From Bacteroidota bacterium (lineage in GTDB: Bacteria > Bacteroidota > Ignavibacteria > Kapaibacteriales > NICIL-2), in the NCBI GenBank assembly GCA_019695345.1, contig JAIBAE010000003.1, positions 62,001 to 126,000 on the forward strand: a stretch of DNA of 64,000 bases, in the 5' to 3' direction. Under the pieces are notes generated by a model. It saw only the letters and a program-made list of their open reading frames with translations. It had not been told where the DNA came from and searched no databases. Every line of letters starts with the position of its first letter. The stretch's first letter is position 1. Shown here in pieces: positions 53,719 through 62,293 of the stretch. The translations under genes were made by a program, and so were the position numbers.

Positions 53719-54633
53719 TTACATTTCTCGTTGTTTCCAGCCGCGTAGTATGCGATTCATAACGCAGTAATGTAATGCCCGTACGGCAAGTGCAGTTGGG
53801 AGAATGGGTAACATACGCTCTGCTACTCGGGCAATGGTATTACGGATTGCCAAGCGTACAAGCCAATGTTTAAAGGTTGTTGCCTGTAATGTTCGTAATC
53901 CAAATATCTCATCTACATCAGGGTGTTTTGTATGGATGTACGGTAAGTTCGTTTTACCAAATTCTTCCATTTGTTGTAGTGCCTGCGCTGCTGTTTTATT
54001 CATTGCCGATGTACCGAAGGCACGCTGTGTAAACACTACCGGCACGCCTGTATGTTTATGCAAACGGATAGCATATTCGGTATCGCCAGCGCCATATTTT
54101 GTTATGTGCGGGTCTTGTCCGCCAAGTGCTATAAAGTGTTCCGTGTTGTGTGCGCAGTTTCCGGTTGCCATGTAGTAATACGGTATTATATCGCCTTGGT
54201 GGTATTTATTCTTGCCGCGTGTTTGTGCATACGCCGCCCATACATTTGTTTGTGTGTTTATGTAGCGTACATCGCCAACGGATATACACTGTTGCTTTGT
54301 TACCTGTGCATGGTGTTCCGCAAGCAGGTTTGTATCGGGGATGATATCGGAATCGAAAAAGCAAATGTATTGTGCTGTGCAAAAAGGCAGCGCAAGGTTG
54401 CGTGTTGGGTTCCGACCGTGGTTTTGTTTATCGGCATGTTGCAATACAACAACCGGAAATGGAAATGTAGTTTGTTCAAGGTATTGGATAGTACCATCGG
54501 TTGAGCCATCCACACACACCAACACGCGGAAGTTGGTTAACGTTTGTGTGGCAAATCCCTGTAAACATTCTTGCAGCTCGGCAAGATTGTTATACGTGGG
54601 AATGATAACATCAAATAGTGGTGTGGTACTCAC
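53719..54633 (-). CDS. GT2-family glycosyltransferase
   Basis: A 304-residue GT-A enzyme: FDVIIPTYNNLAELQECLQG, VLVCVDGSTDGTIQYLEQ, the metal-binding YICFFDSDIIPD, and GGQDPHITKYGAGDTEYAIR in place of the usual acceptor ED motif. It transfers a sugar from a nucleotide donor, likely in surface-polysaccharide synthesis. It lies 24 bases behind dapB and 9 bases from the islet 13 right box. Confidence 0.9.
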   Translation of the reverse strand: MSTTPLFDVIIPTYNNLAELQECLQGFATQTLTNFRVLVCVDGSTDGTIQYLEQTTFPFPVVVLQHADKQNHGRNPTRNLALPFCTAQYICFFDSDIIPDTNLLAEHHAQVTKQQCISVGDVRYINTQTNVWAAYAQTRGKNKYHQGDIIPYYYMATGNCAHNTEHFIALGGQDPHITKYGAGDTEYAIRLHKHTGVPVVFTQRAFGTSAMNKTAAQALQQMEEFGKTNLPYIHTKHPDVDEIFGLRTLQATTFKHWLVRLAIRNTIARVAERMLPILPTALAVRALHYCVMNRILRGWKQREM

Positions 54634-54657
54634 AATGGTTTGAACGGTAAAGAAATA

Positions 54658-55389
54658 CTATGAAGCCGATACGATACTTTCAAATATATCGGTAAAGTCG
54701 TGGAATCCTTTTTTATCTGCAACCCATTCGGCTGCTATCACCGCACCAAGGGCAAAGCCACTTCTGTTTTTTGCGCGGTGTGTAAGTTCAATGGTATCGG
54801 CAAGCGAATCCAGATATACCGTATGCGTTCCGGCTATTTCGCCACCACGGGTAGAGCTAACATGTAACGCGTTCTCGTTGATGCGTCCGTGTTGTGTTTC
54901 GGGTTGCACGTGCTCCTTGCGTGTAACATGTTGTAGTATAATATCGGCAAGTGATAATGCAGTTCCGCTTGGGCTATCGGCTTTCCGTTTGTGGTGAAGC
55001 TCGTGCATCAGAATATCATAATCGGGAGTGCCGTTTACCAAGTGTGCCGCTTTGCCAACAATCCGGAAGAACAGTTGCATCCCAACGGAAAAATTAGAAC
55101 CATACACAACGCCAATTCCGGCTTTTGTTGCAACCTTCTCTACTTCTTCTTTTTGTGCATTCCAGCCTGTGGTACCAATAACCAGATTAACCCCAGACTC
55201 CGCGCAGATTGTAGCATTCTCTACAACAGCACCGGCAGCTGAAAAATCAATAGCAACATCGGCCACTATTGTTTGTGGCGTTGCCGGAGCGGTAATATTA
55301 AACCTGCCGGTTATGGTATGCCCGCGTTCCAAGGCAATACGCTCAATCTCTTTACCCATTGCCCCATATCCAAGAAGCGCAATATTCAT
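54658..55389 (-). CDS. dapB: 4-hydroxy-tetrahydrodipicolinate reductase DapB
   Basis: A 243-residue enzyme with the N-terminal NAD(P) motif MNIALLGYGAMGKEIERIAL, VIGTTGWNAQKEEVE, GSNFSVGMQLFF and the substrate motif ELHHKRKADSPSGTALSLAD. It reduces HTPA in lysine and diaminopimelate synthesis. First gene of a leftward pair with the GT2 gene. Confidence 0.95.
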   Translation of the reverse strand: MNIALLGYGAMGKEIERIALERGHTITGRFNITAPATPQTIVADVAIDFSAAGAVVENATICAESGVNLVIGTTGWNAQKEEVEKVATKAGIGVVYGSNFSVGMQLFFRIVGKAAHLVNGTPDYDILMHELHHKRKADSPSGTALSLADIILQHVTRKEHVQPETQHGRINENALHVSSTRGGEIAGTHTVYLDSLADTIELTHRAKNRSGFALGAVIAAEWVADKKGFHDFTDIFESIVSAS

Positions 55390-55420
55390 AAGGTTTTTTA
55401 TACAGTATTATGTTTCTGCG

Positions 55421-55428
55421 CAAATATA
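55421..55428 (-). promoter_or_regulatory. TAnnTTTG promoter element of dapB
   Basis: On the minus strand TATATTTG lies 31 bases before the dapB ATG. The -33 element is weak. Confidence 0.5.
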
Positions 55429-55574
55429 CAAGCAACAGTAATCATGTATGGTATATCCGCAGTAAATGCCAAATTTTCTATTATTATTAATAGCAGTATT
55501 GTTTTTGCAGGGAGTATGCCTTATTTTGTGTCCCGACATTGTTATTATGTATTTTTCCATACTTGGAGTGTATC

Positions 55575-56297
55575 ATGGTTCGTTCGAATAAATGGAAGCT
55601 ATTTGTATCAACAGGTATTCTGATTGCCGCAGGGTTATTACAATCGTGCTCATCGGCAAAGGTAGAAGAAAAACCTGCCGAGCCACCTAAATTTTACACA
55701 TCACCCGAAACCAATGTCCCATTTACTGTTGATAGAATTACCAATCCCGTTGACCCCATTATTAAAGGCGAAGCACCGGCACCCGATGTTGTTCAAAATG
55801 AATCGTTCAACAAGCGTGTTGAGCGGTTATTTGCTATCGATTCCGTTGCAGCGGCTAAGCTATTAGATAAAATCAGTGCTAATATCAATGAAATTACCCA
55901 AGCATTTACAGCGTTAACAAATCGTAATCCTGCACCCGGAGAAATCGAAAAACTTATCCAAACATACTTCGAGAGTCCTAACACAATTATAGAAGTGTGG
56001 CCAATAAACGAAGACGCTCCACAACTTATCTCCATTAAAGATTATCTTTCTACTTTAAAAGGCAAAAAATTAACGTGGGAAATGCAGCATAATCTGGAAG
56101 ATGTTAGCCGTGATGTATTTACCGATTCCGTTAACTCTACTACTGTAAAAGTTCAGCAGTTTATTGCACCAAACCCGGCACTAAGCGACCGCACAACCAA
56201 AGTATTTAACATGGCCGTTGATATGACTCCCGATGGTAAACCCATTGTAAAAGTACGCCGCATTAAAGCACGGAAACCGGTAGCATATAAACCGTAA
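55575..56297 (+). CDS. Lipoprotein of unknown function
   Basis: From the ATG at 55575 the protein has 240 residues with a lipobox (GILIAAGLLQSCSS), a Pro-rich linker (EEKPAEPPK) and a helical-plus-beta mature domain (SVAAAKLLDKISANINEITQ, LEDVSRDVFTDSVNSTTVKV). It ends in a basic tail IKARKPVAYKP. No family is recognised. A strong terminator follows. Confidence 0.7.
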   Translation: MVRSNKWKLFVSTGILIAAGLLQSCSSAKVEEKPAEPPKFYTSPETNVPFTVDRITNPVDPIIKGEAPAPDVVQNESFNKRVERLFAIDSVAAAKLLDKISANINEITQAFTALTNRNPAPGEIEKLIQTYFESPNTIIEVWPINEDAPQLISIKDYLSTLKGKKLTWEMQHNLEDVSRDVFTDSVNSTTVKVQQFIAPNPALSDRTTKVFNMAVDMTPDGKPIVKVRRIKARKPVAYKP

Positions 56298-56323
56298 TTC
56301 TGTAGTATTCTTTATAACAACGT

Positions 56324-56364
56324 AAGACTTCTTTACCATAGTAGAGAAGTCTTTTTTTTTTTTT
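56324..56364 (+). terminator. Terminator of the 55575-56297 gene
   Basis: AAGACTTCT (56324) pairs with AGAAGTCTT (to 56353), followed by a run of about 12 T. The islet 14 left box starts at the next base. Confidence 0.92.
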
Positions 56365-56389
56365 GCTATCGTCCAACGGCACCACGTGG

Positions 56390-56974
56390 TGTGTATATCA
56401 TAACCACATCTTGCCGGAGAGAGAACCTTGTGCTACAAAGAATGGTTATCGTGGATAGGAAGTAATACCGAAATGATGTAAGAATGAGCAATATTGGATT
56501 TCTTAATTGTTCGTAGAGATGCTATGCCTATTGTTGGCTGTAGCGATATGCCTCATGTTTCACTTGACTTAATTGTACTTCTGTTTGGTAGTGCATTGGA
56601 GTATTGCTCGCAAAGTGCGCAAGGGTTCGGACAAAGGTTCGCAATGAACTACCTTTTACGGGACACTCCTACGGAGCTACGAGAGCTGTGTTTTATCATC
56701 AATATTACAAGCAGTACACTCCTACGGAGTTAAGGCAGAACGTTGTAGTTCCGAAGGAACGACCTGTTTGTAACAGTGAAGAGTCAACAAGAAGAAGCTC
56801 CGTAGGTGCGCCCTGTTGGGGCATAGCTATTATATTGCACATGCAGGGGCATACCTCTACACTTGGTGACATGCCTCGCATCTTAACACGTAAAAAAGGA
56901 AATCTCCAGCGGGTTTTCAGCAGTTTGCTAATCTTAAAAGTTGTGTAATCTTATAACAACAGCGCGCTATACAC
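56390..56974. other. Gene-free stretch with CTCCTACGGAG direct repeats
   Basis: ACTCCTACGGAGCTACGAG (56664) and ACTCCTACGGAGTTAAGG (56719) are repeats, with GTAGTTCCGAAGGAACGACC and the inverse GCTCCGTAGGTGCG nearby. The translated words look protein-like but frames are broken and no start is convincing. It may be a decayed repeat element or structured RNA. Confidence 0.4.
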
Positions 56975-57023
56975 AACCAACGTAAAACCTTAGGCAGTTG
57001 TGCAACAGCTACCGCTGTTGGCG
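56975..57023 (-). other. attC-like site C behind the SnoaL-like gene
   Basis: Minus strand: CGCCAAC (57023), AGCGGTAGCTGTTG, CACAACTGCC, ACGTTGGTT (to 56975). It shares GTAGCTGTTGCACAAC with sites B and E. Its outer box does not match its own cassette start (GTTATGT), so this cassette may have exchanged ends. Confidence 0.35.
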
Positions 57024-57060
57024 GTGTGTGCTTTTCTGTCTGTCAATGCCATTGTCATTT

Positions 57061-57486
57061 CTATTCAAGTTGCATTTTCAGTCCTAGTAAGTCCACCTCG
57101 TTCCAAGATTTTGCAAATCGTCCGTTTTCAACTTTATGAATTACAATACCCGTCACCGTTACTCTTTTCCCTGTCGCTGGAATACCCATTAGTGTCCCTT
57201 TATGTGTCGCAGTTGCTTCAAAGCGAAATGTTACATATTCGGTGTCCGCAATAAGATGAGTAATGTTGAAATGAATGTCGGGTAAAGCGCTGCGGTATTG
57301 GTCAACAAAATACATTGCCCCTTCAATTCCTTTTGGTTGGTCTGGAAAAGTCGGGTTGCCGTCCACCCAGTCCTGAGCAAAAACCTTGTCCACCACTTCT
57401 TTATTTCGGTTGTTGTTCCATCCATCCAAAATCCAAAGTCGGACGAGTTCTTTATTGGCTTCAATTTTTAGATTTACGATGTCCAT
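57061..57486 (-). CDS. SnoaL-like ester cyclase family protein
   Basis: The ATG at 57486 gives 141 residues: ANKELVRLWILDGWNNNRNK, VFAQDWVDGNPTFPDQPKGI, YRSALPDIHFNITHLIADTE, FRFEATATHKGTLMGIPATG and NGRFAKSWNEVDLLGLKMQL. This is the NTF2-like fold of SnoaL/ester cyclases, with the usual Asp/His/Trp positions. Small soluble protein; substrate unknown. The extra codons up to 57534 are not needed. It is the last cassette of the array in reading order. Confidence 0.88.
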   Translation of the reverse strand: MDIVNLKIEANKELVRLWILDGWNNNRNKEVVDKVFAQDWVDGNPTFPDQPKGIEGAMYFVDQYRSALPDIHFNITHLIADTEYVTFRFEATATHKGTLMGIPATGKRVTVTGIVIHKVENGRFAKSWNEVDLLGLKMQLE

Positions 57487-57563
57487 AGTTGTTTGATTAT
57501 TTGTTGTAGTAATTTCTGATTTTTTTGAATTCAAGTCCCGTCACGATGTGTTCAGCAAAGCGC

Positions 57564-57643
57564 ACATAACACAGTAGCATCACAACGCCGCTCGCAGACT
57601 CAGGAAGTTGTGCCGGAACTAAAAACAACTACCCGTGTTACCA
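57564..57643 (-). other. attC-like site D behind the beta-lactamase gene
   Basis: Minus strand: TGGTAAC (57643), CACGGGTAG pair with CTACTGTG and GTTATGT (to 57564), an 80-base hairpin. TGGTAAC matches the cassette start GTTAACA (58499-58493) at 6 of 7 positions. Confidence 0.45.
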
Positions 57644-57653
57644 GTAGCAATTC

Positions 57654-58484
57654 TTATTTCTTTGTCAGTTTGAGTTCTTCAAATATTTTATAAACAATCT
57701 CTGTTCTTGAATTGTCAAAACTAATTGCACGATTAACATCATTTAATTTCTCACCTTCTATTTGAACACAATTAGTGAAGTAATAAACATTGTCGTTTGT
57801 CTCAAGATAACCAACATACCAACCAACATCTTTTTTGCCGTGTCCACCCCAACCAGTTTTTGCCCTTATTACATAGTCTAATGTGTCCTTTGTAATCATT
57901 ATGTCTTTTACAATATCTACTGAACGTTTGGAAAAAGGAAGTTGATTGTCGTGAAGTCGTTTTAGAAAGTCAATTTGTTGTTGTGGCGAGATACGAAGTC
58001 CGCCTGTTAACCAAAACTGGTCAATGCCACCTGAAGTGTCTGCATTGCCATAGTTAGTTTTGTCAAGCCAGTATTTCATTCTTTGTTCACCTACACGCCT
58101 TGAAAGCTCTTGATAATACCAAACGGTAGAATTAGTGAATGCAGTCTGCAAATCGTGGTCTTTATCCCATACTGGATTTCTTACTACGCTGTCCCATTGA
58201 ATTACAAAGTGCTTGTCCTTTATTACTCCTGTCTCTAGTCCGATAAGTGAATTACAAATCTTAAATGTTGAAGCAGGTGAAAATGTTTGTTTGTATAGGT
58301 CTTGGTTGTAAAATACATACTTGTCTGCTTGCGTGTCGTAAAGCACGAAAGAGCCCTCAACGTTGAATTGGTCGTAATACCTTCTAAAGTCATTACGAAT
58401 TTCAGTCGTCTGTTTATGCTTACAGGCTGTCAGTCCGTAAACTAATAAAGCCAATACTAATATAGTCTGTTTTACTGTCGTCAT
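57654..58484 (-). CDS. Class D (OXA-type) beta-lactamase, lipoprotein
   Basis: From the ATG at 58484 the protein has 276 residues with a lipobox (LALLVYGLTACKHK). All class D motifs are present: S72-T-F-K75 in SPASTFKICN, S119-T-V121, Y145-G-N147 and K209-T-G211, plus QWDSVVRN. It should be an active serine hydrolase of penicillins, with Lys75 carboxylated; the spectrum cannot be read from sequence. The longer frame to 58538 crosses the cassette border GTTAACAG. Beta-lactamases are classic integron cargo, which fits the site. Confidence 0.93.
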   Translation of the reverse strand: MTTVKQTILVLALLVYGLTACKHKQTTEIRNDFRRYYDQFNVEGSFVLYDTQADKYVFYNQDLYKQTFSPASTFKICNSLIGLETGVIKDKHFVIQWDSVVRNPVWDKDHDLQTAFTNSTVWYYQELSRRVGEQRMKYWLDKTNYGNADTSGGIDQFWLTGGLRISPQQQIDFLKRLHDNQLPFSKRSVDIVKDIMITKDTLDYVIRAKTGWGGHGKKDVGWYVGYLETNDNVYYFTNCVQIEGEKLNDVNRAISFDNSRTEIVYKIFEELKLTKK

Positions 58485-58549
58485 ATTATTGCTGTTAACT
58501 TTTTCGGGCTTTGCGTTTGGGCGTGTTTTGTGGTGCACATTAATAGATA

Positions 58550-58712
58550 AAGTTTACACCAAAGAAAGCAGTACTTGTGGTGAAGTGTGCCTTGATACCA
58601 ACAAACAACACATCTACTGTGGTACATGCACCGTTTCATACTCTTTTACGTGTACTGCGCACCATATCAAACTACATAAAAATATAATACTACAGCGCAC
58701 TAAACAGCCAAC
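58550..58712 (-). repeat. Shared cassette-exit flank (copy in islet 14)
   Basis: Minus strand: GTTGGCTGTTTAGTGCGC at the attC E core, then ACGGTGCATGTACC and GGTATCAAGGCACACTTCA. It is a diverged copy of 30050-30182. It separates the ABC-3C unit from the beta-lactamase cassette, so the array has at least two separate insertion events. Confidence 0.55.
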
Positions 58713-58754
58713 GTAAAAACTTGGGTTGTTGTGCAACAGCTACATGTGTTGGTA
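58706..58754 (-). other. attC-like site E behind the ABC-3C operon
   Basis: Minus strand: TACCAAC (58754), ATGTAGCTGTTG, CACAACAACCC, ACGTTGGCT (to 58706). The core matches site B closely. The outer box pairs with the start GTTGGCC (62000-61994) at 5 of 7 positions. Confidence 0.4.
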
Positions 58755-58780
58755 GTAGTGCTTCTTTAATTCAGTCGAAG

Positions 58781-60697
58781 TCAATTGTATACCTTTAATG
58801 TTTTGTTGTCCTGATTGTAGTCGTCACCCACGCAATGAGGTGTGTTGTTTAATTCGTCTGCAATCATTGATGTACTGAATATTATTTGGTGTTCTTCTTT
58901 GTCTTTAAGTGATTCGGAAATCCTTACTACCAACTTTTGTAGATTTTGAATTCGTTCTTTTTCCATTCCTTTATCCTCCATATTATCACAAAGTATAAAC
59001 TTCGGATACCGCATAAATGATACTCTCAGACTGGCAATGAATATTGCATAACGAATAGCATTTTTTAAATATGTGTTCGAGCTTGCAGAGAAATTAAAAT
59101 CACCATCTAATGAAAAGGAATCACCATAAAAGTCAATTTCAATTTTTTTGGCTTTTTGAAACTCTTTCTGTCTGTCCAAATCATTTTGTAATATGTAAAT
59201 AGCAAATTTTTCTATTACTGCCATTACCCTATCTCGATTTGTTTTTTGTGATAATTCAAGTTGCTCAATGGTTGAGGTCAACTCTGAAATCAAGGCAGAT
59301 AAATCTGAAAGTTCTTTTTTTAACTGCTCTAAAAGGTCAATGCCTTTAAGTTGTTGTGTCAAAAATTCAAGTTGTTTTTCTTGACGTCCCTTAAGGACAA
59401 ATAGTTCATCAATCTTATCATCCCTTGTTGACTGACTTTCAGAAATTGCAATATCAAGCTCCTTTTGCAGTAGATTTATTTTTTCTTTTAGTGCCGGTAT
59501 GTCACTTATTAAGCCGTTTAATTTTCTTTCTTTTCTCACTAAAAGGATTTCAGATTCTTTTATTTGAAGTTCAATCTCTTGTTTCAGTCTTTTTGCGTGT
59601 GTTCTTTCTTCGTCATCAGACAAAGGTTGCTTACATAAAAAGCAATGACCATCTGGAACGTGATTACCAAGTGGGTTAAGACATTGTGGGCAGTTAGTGA
59701 GAGTTAATTCTCCAAGTATTTTTTTTGTTAGAATTGAATTATTAAGGTCAATTACTCTTTTCTTTAGCGTGTCTATAAAATATTTCGAATCAACAATGTC
59801 TAAATCTCTATGATATAAATCAGTAGTCAACCGCCTTAAACTTTGTCTTAGGCGCATTAATTCTTTGTGGAGTATTTCAACTTTTGGTGCTGTTTTTTTT
59901 GTAATTCTTAGTCTTGCAACTTCTCTAATTTTTGCAATCTCAGTTAAGTTTTTTTCAATATCTGATTTTAGTTTTTCAACTTCCTTATTTAAAGCCACTA
60001 TTGTGGTAGCATTACCTGATTGTAAATAGAGTTTGTTTAGGTTGCCAAATTCACGTTTTTTGTCATCGTAATCTTTTTTAGCTTTTCTTAACGCCAATCT
60101 ATTATTATAGAGTGTGTCGTCATATATTCCGAGAAGCATTTCTGAAATTGCAAGTCTAATATTTGGCAAATCAAAATTCTCTCGTCTAAATAAGCATTGT
60201 GTCGGTGAATCTTGGTCAATGTATATTAGTCTTAATAATTGATGAAGAGTAATATTGTTGTCAGTTTCGCTTCTAATCTCAGGATATGAAAGAGCACTGA
60301 ATATAACATTGGTAAAACTCATTCTATCATCATTCTGTGAATATGAAAATGTCTTCCAATTTAATGTGTCAGTTTTTGCTTCCTCAAAATTCCCCCAATA
60401 AATACTCATAGGTTGTTTTAAAGATGCGGTCACGTTTCTTCTTAAAGTATAGGTTGCATTGTTAATAGACACTTCTGCAAAAACCTCACGACATTTTAGG
60501 GATTCGGCATTCCAATTATTGTAGTCGCCACCAAGTGCGTAAAATATAAAATTTAAAACAGTTGATTTTCCAGAGCTATTCTTTCCCCGAATAATATTCA
60601 CTCCTTTATGAAAAAATTCATCATAGGCGATTGTCCCTTGATGTGTAATAACTACAAGGCGATTTAAAAATAGATAGGATTTATTATTTTGGGTCAT
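58781..60697 (-). CDS. ABC-3C system ATPase (Rad50/SMC-like)
   Basis: From the ATG at 60697, overlapping the previous stop, the protein has 638 residues. Walker A is GKNSSGKST at 38-46. Long coiled coils enclose a zinc-hook-like pair, CPQC and CFLC, 12 residues apart. Near the C-terminus FILCDNMEDKG is the Walker B region, unusual in having Asn-Met in place of the common Glu, and ends QIIFSTSMIADELNN. ABC three-component systems are predicted conflict or defence modules built from such an ATPase, a middle component and a CTD protein, all present here. Confidence 0.82.
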   Translation of the reverse strand: MTQNNKSYLFLNRLVVITHQGTIAYDEFFHKGVNIIRGKNSSGKSTVLNFIFYALGGDYNNWNAESLKCREVFAEVSINNATYTLRRNVTASLKQPMSIYWGNFEEAKTDTLNWKTFSYSQNDDRMSFTNVIFSALSYPEIRSETDNNITLHQLLRLIYIDQDSPTQCLFRRENFDLPNIRLAISEMLLGIYDDTLYNNRLALRKAKKDYDDKKREFGNLNKLYLQSGNATTIVALNKEVEKLKSDIEKNLTEIAKIREVARLRITKKTAPKVEILHKELMRLRQSLRRLTTDLYHRDLDIVDSKYFIDTLKKRVIDLNNSILTKKILGELTLTNCPQCLNPLGNHVPDGHCFLCKQPLSDDEERTHAKRLKQEIELQIKESEILLVRKERKLNGLISDIPALKEKINLLQKELDIAISESQSTRDDKIDELFVLKGRQEKQLEFLTQQLKGIDLLEQLKKELSDLSALISELTSTIEQLELSQKTNRDRVMAVIEKFAIYILQNDLDRQKEFQKAKKIEIDFYGDSFSLDGDFNFSASSNTYLKNAIRYAIFIASLRVSFMRYPKFILCDNMEDKGMEKERIQNLQKLVVRISESLKDKEEHQIIFSTSMIADELNNTPHCVGDDYNQDNKTLKVYN

Positions 60698-61193
60698 ACA
60701 TGAATTCCAATAGACCTGTTCTTGCTTTCCATCCTTTATCACCAAATAATGGCAACTCAGCCAAGTCACTTGTTACTAACTTAATCACATCTCCTTTTTG
60801 GTTATTCAACTCATTTATTTTAATCAACAACTCTTCTGGCAGTTGTTTTCCGGTTTTTCTAATTCTATTTTTAGAAAGAGATTTCGAGTCAACAAATCCG
60901 TATGATGCCAGACATTTAATTGCAGACATTTGAAACGTTTTCATTCGTTCAAAAATTTGTTTTGCATCAGCAATTTCCTCATAAGGGTTACTCTTGTCTT
61001 TAATAATCTTCTCTTTTAAGTGTCTTAATTCATTTGGGAAGGACATTTCTCTGATTAGGCTTGGAAATGTTGTGTAAAAATCCCATATCCTTAATTTGTC
61101 AACGTGAATTTCATCTTCTTTGGAATATGAAAGAAGTTGAAGCATTCTAAAAATGCAATTATATAAATCGAAGGCTGGGTGATAAACAAGCAT
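60684..61193 (-). CDS. ABC-3C middle component
   Basis: The 169-residue protein is helical: HPAFDLYNCIFRMLQLL, LRIWDFYTTFPSLIREMSF, FERMKTFQMSAIKCLASYGF and DLAELPLFGDKGWKARTGLL. This is the usual middle-component pattern, probably a winged-helix protein linking the ATPase and the CTD protein. It starts 4 bases after the CTD gene and overlaps the ATPase gene by 14 bases, indicating tight co-expression. Confidence 0.75.
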   Translation of the reverse strand: MLVYHPAFDLYNCIFRMLQLLSYSKEDEIHVDKLRIWDFYTTFPSLIREMSFPNELRHLKEKIIKDKSNPYEEIADAKQIFERMKTFQMSAIKCLASYGFVDSKSLSKNRIRKTGKQLPEELLIKINELNNQKGDVIKLVTSDLAELPLFGDKGWKARTGLLEFMYDPK

Positions 61194-61197
61194 ATTT

Positions 61198-61767
61198 TCA
61201 AGTCCAATTAATATGACAGTTCCCCGTTAAGAAATGTAGCATTCCATTGATGTCGTGTGCTGTAAATCCCAAACAATTTTCATCGAGTTCATTTAATAAT
61301 GGGGTTACAAGTCTCTCAGTTATCATTGAGTTTATTAGTTGTTCATCTTCACCTTTTTCTAACAATGGATGAATCTCATTTTCAAAATATGAAACAACTA
61401 AGCCCAAAAGATGAAGATTGATTTTTTGGGCTGCTTCTGAAAACTGATAACGATAAAGTTTCCTGTGATAATGCTCTTTAGCTTCAACTGCAAAATCAAT
61501 AAATCCTTTTTTTCTATTTGCAGCTTTTAATTTTTCTTCTAATCCTATTACGTCATTTTTCTTTTTGTTGAAGTAATAGTCTAAGTCTTCTATAAACTCT
61601 ATTAGTTGTGCATTACTTTCTTGATCTTGCTTAAATTTCTCTAGCAAAAACCTCATGTACGAGGATTTTGAACCCGAAAAGTTATAATATTTCGATTTGT
61701 CAATATTTCCGACTGCAACATCTCCACCAACATCGCTATTGTCTATTGATATTTTTTCGTATGCCAT
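61198..61767 (-). CDS. ABC-3C C-terminal-domain protein
   Basis: The 189-residue protein starts EKISIDNSDVGGDVAVGNID, then a helical domain: FLLEKFKQDQESNAQLIEFI, VEAKEHYHRKLYRYQFSEAA, LLNELDENCLGFTAHDING, MLHFLTGNCHINW. This matches the ABC-3C CTD. The N-terminal GGDVAVGNI motif recurs in the small membrane protein encoded just upstream, suggesting a shared interaction module. No effector domain is fused to it here. Confidence 0.78.
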   Translation of the reverse strand: MAYEKISIDNSDVGGDVAVGNIDKSKYYNFSGSKSSYMRFLLEKFKQDQESNAQLIEFIEDLDYYFNKKKNDVIGLEEKLKAANRKKGFIDFAVEAKEHYHRKLYRYQFSEAAQKINLHLLGLVVSYFENEIHPLLEKGEDEQLINSMITERLVTPLLNELDENCLGFTAHDINGMLHFLTGNCHINWT

Positions 61768-61773
61768 TGATTA

Positions 61774-61950
61774 TTATTTTTTGATGTCACGTCCTGCAAC
61801 ATCACCACCTATTTTGCTGTCTTTGATGTTAACAGAACCCGAGTTTTTTGTTTTATTTTTATTCACAACAAGCCTAATAACTATCCCTGTTGCAGCAATT
61901 GCCGCAATCACTGCTAAGATGATTTGTCTTGTATTATCTGAAAAATCCAT
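61774..61950 (-). CDS. 58-residue membrane protein of the ABC-3C operon
   Basis: Short gene from the ATG at 61950 to TAA at 61774. A single membrane helix (ILAVIAAIAATGIVIRLVV) is followed by a short basic linker and SKIGGDVAGRDIKK, the same GGDVA motif as in the next protein. It lies 6 bases upstream of the CTD gene, so it is the first gene of the operon. I infer it is a membrane anchor or pore-type effector of the system. Confidence 0.7.
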   Translation of the reverse strand: MDFSDNTRQIILAVIAAIAATGIVIRLVVNKNKTKNSGSVNIKDSKIGGDVAGRDIKK

Positions 61951-62293
61951 ATATCTTTTGTTTAATTGTTGTCGACTGTATTTTTTGCATTATGGCCAAC
62001 ATTAGCATTGCCGCATGGCGGCAATATTACCAATAGCCGATTAAGACTTGTCGTAACTCATATGCCGGTTGTTACCATGCCGTTACCAACAGCAAACCCC
62101 GCTTTATTATGTACATGCAAATAACGCAAATATATTTTTAACAGGTGGTACTCATTTTCTACGGTGGTTGGTACTTGTTTGGTACTCTGTTGATAGAGTA
62201 CCACGCATATTTTAAAAATATGGGCGGTTTTAGGGCATTGATGAAAATATTTTTCCACACATTTTTTTCTTCCAATTGAGAAAAAGTGTATGC
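61951..62293. other. Gene-free stretch upstream of the ABC-3C operon
   Basis: It contains the probable cassette border GTTGGCC (minus, 62000-61994), a GC-rich hairpin TTGCCGC-AT-GCGGCAA (62008-62023), the inverted pair GGTACTCT/AGAGTACC (62174-62202) and the operon promoter, which I could not fix. No gene is seen. Confidence 0.4.

Noticed and set aside
56494-56948. Protein-like frames in 56494-56948
   Set aside because: Two overlapping frames look partly protein-like but contain repeated CTCCTACGGAG words, lack a convincing start and have no recognisable domain.
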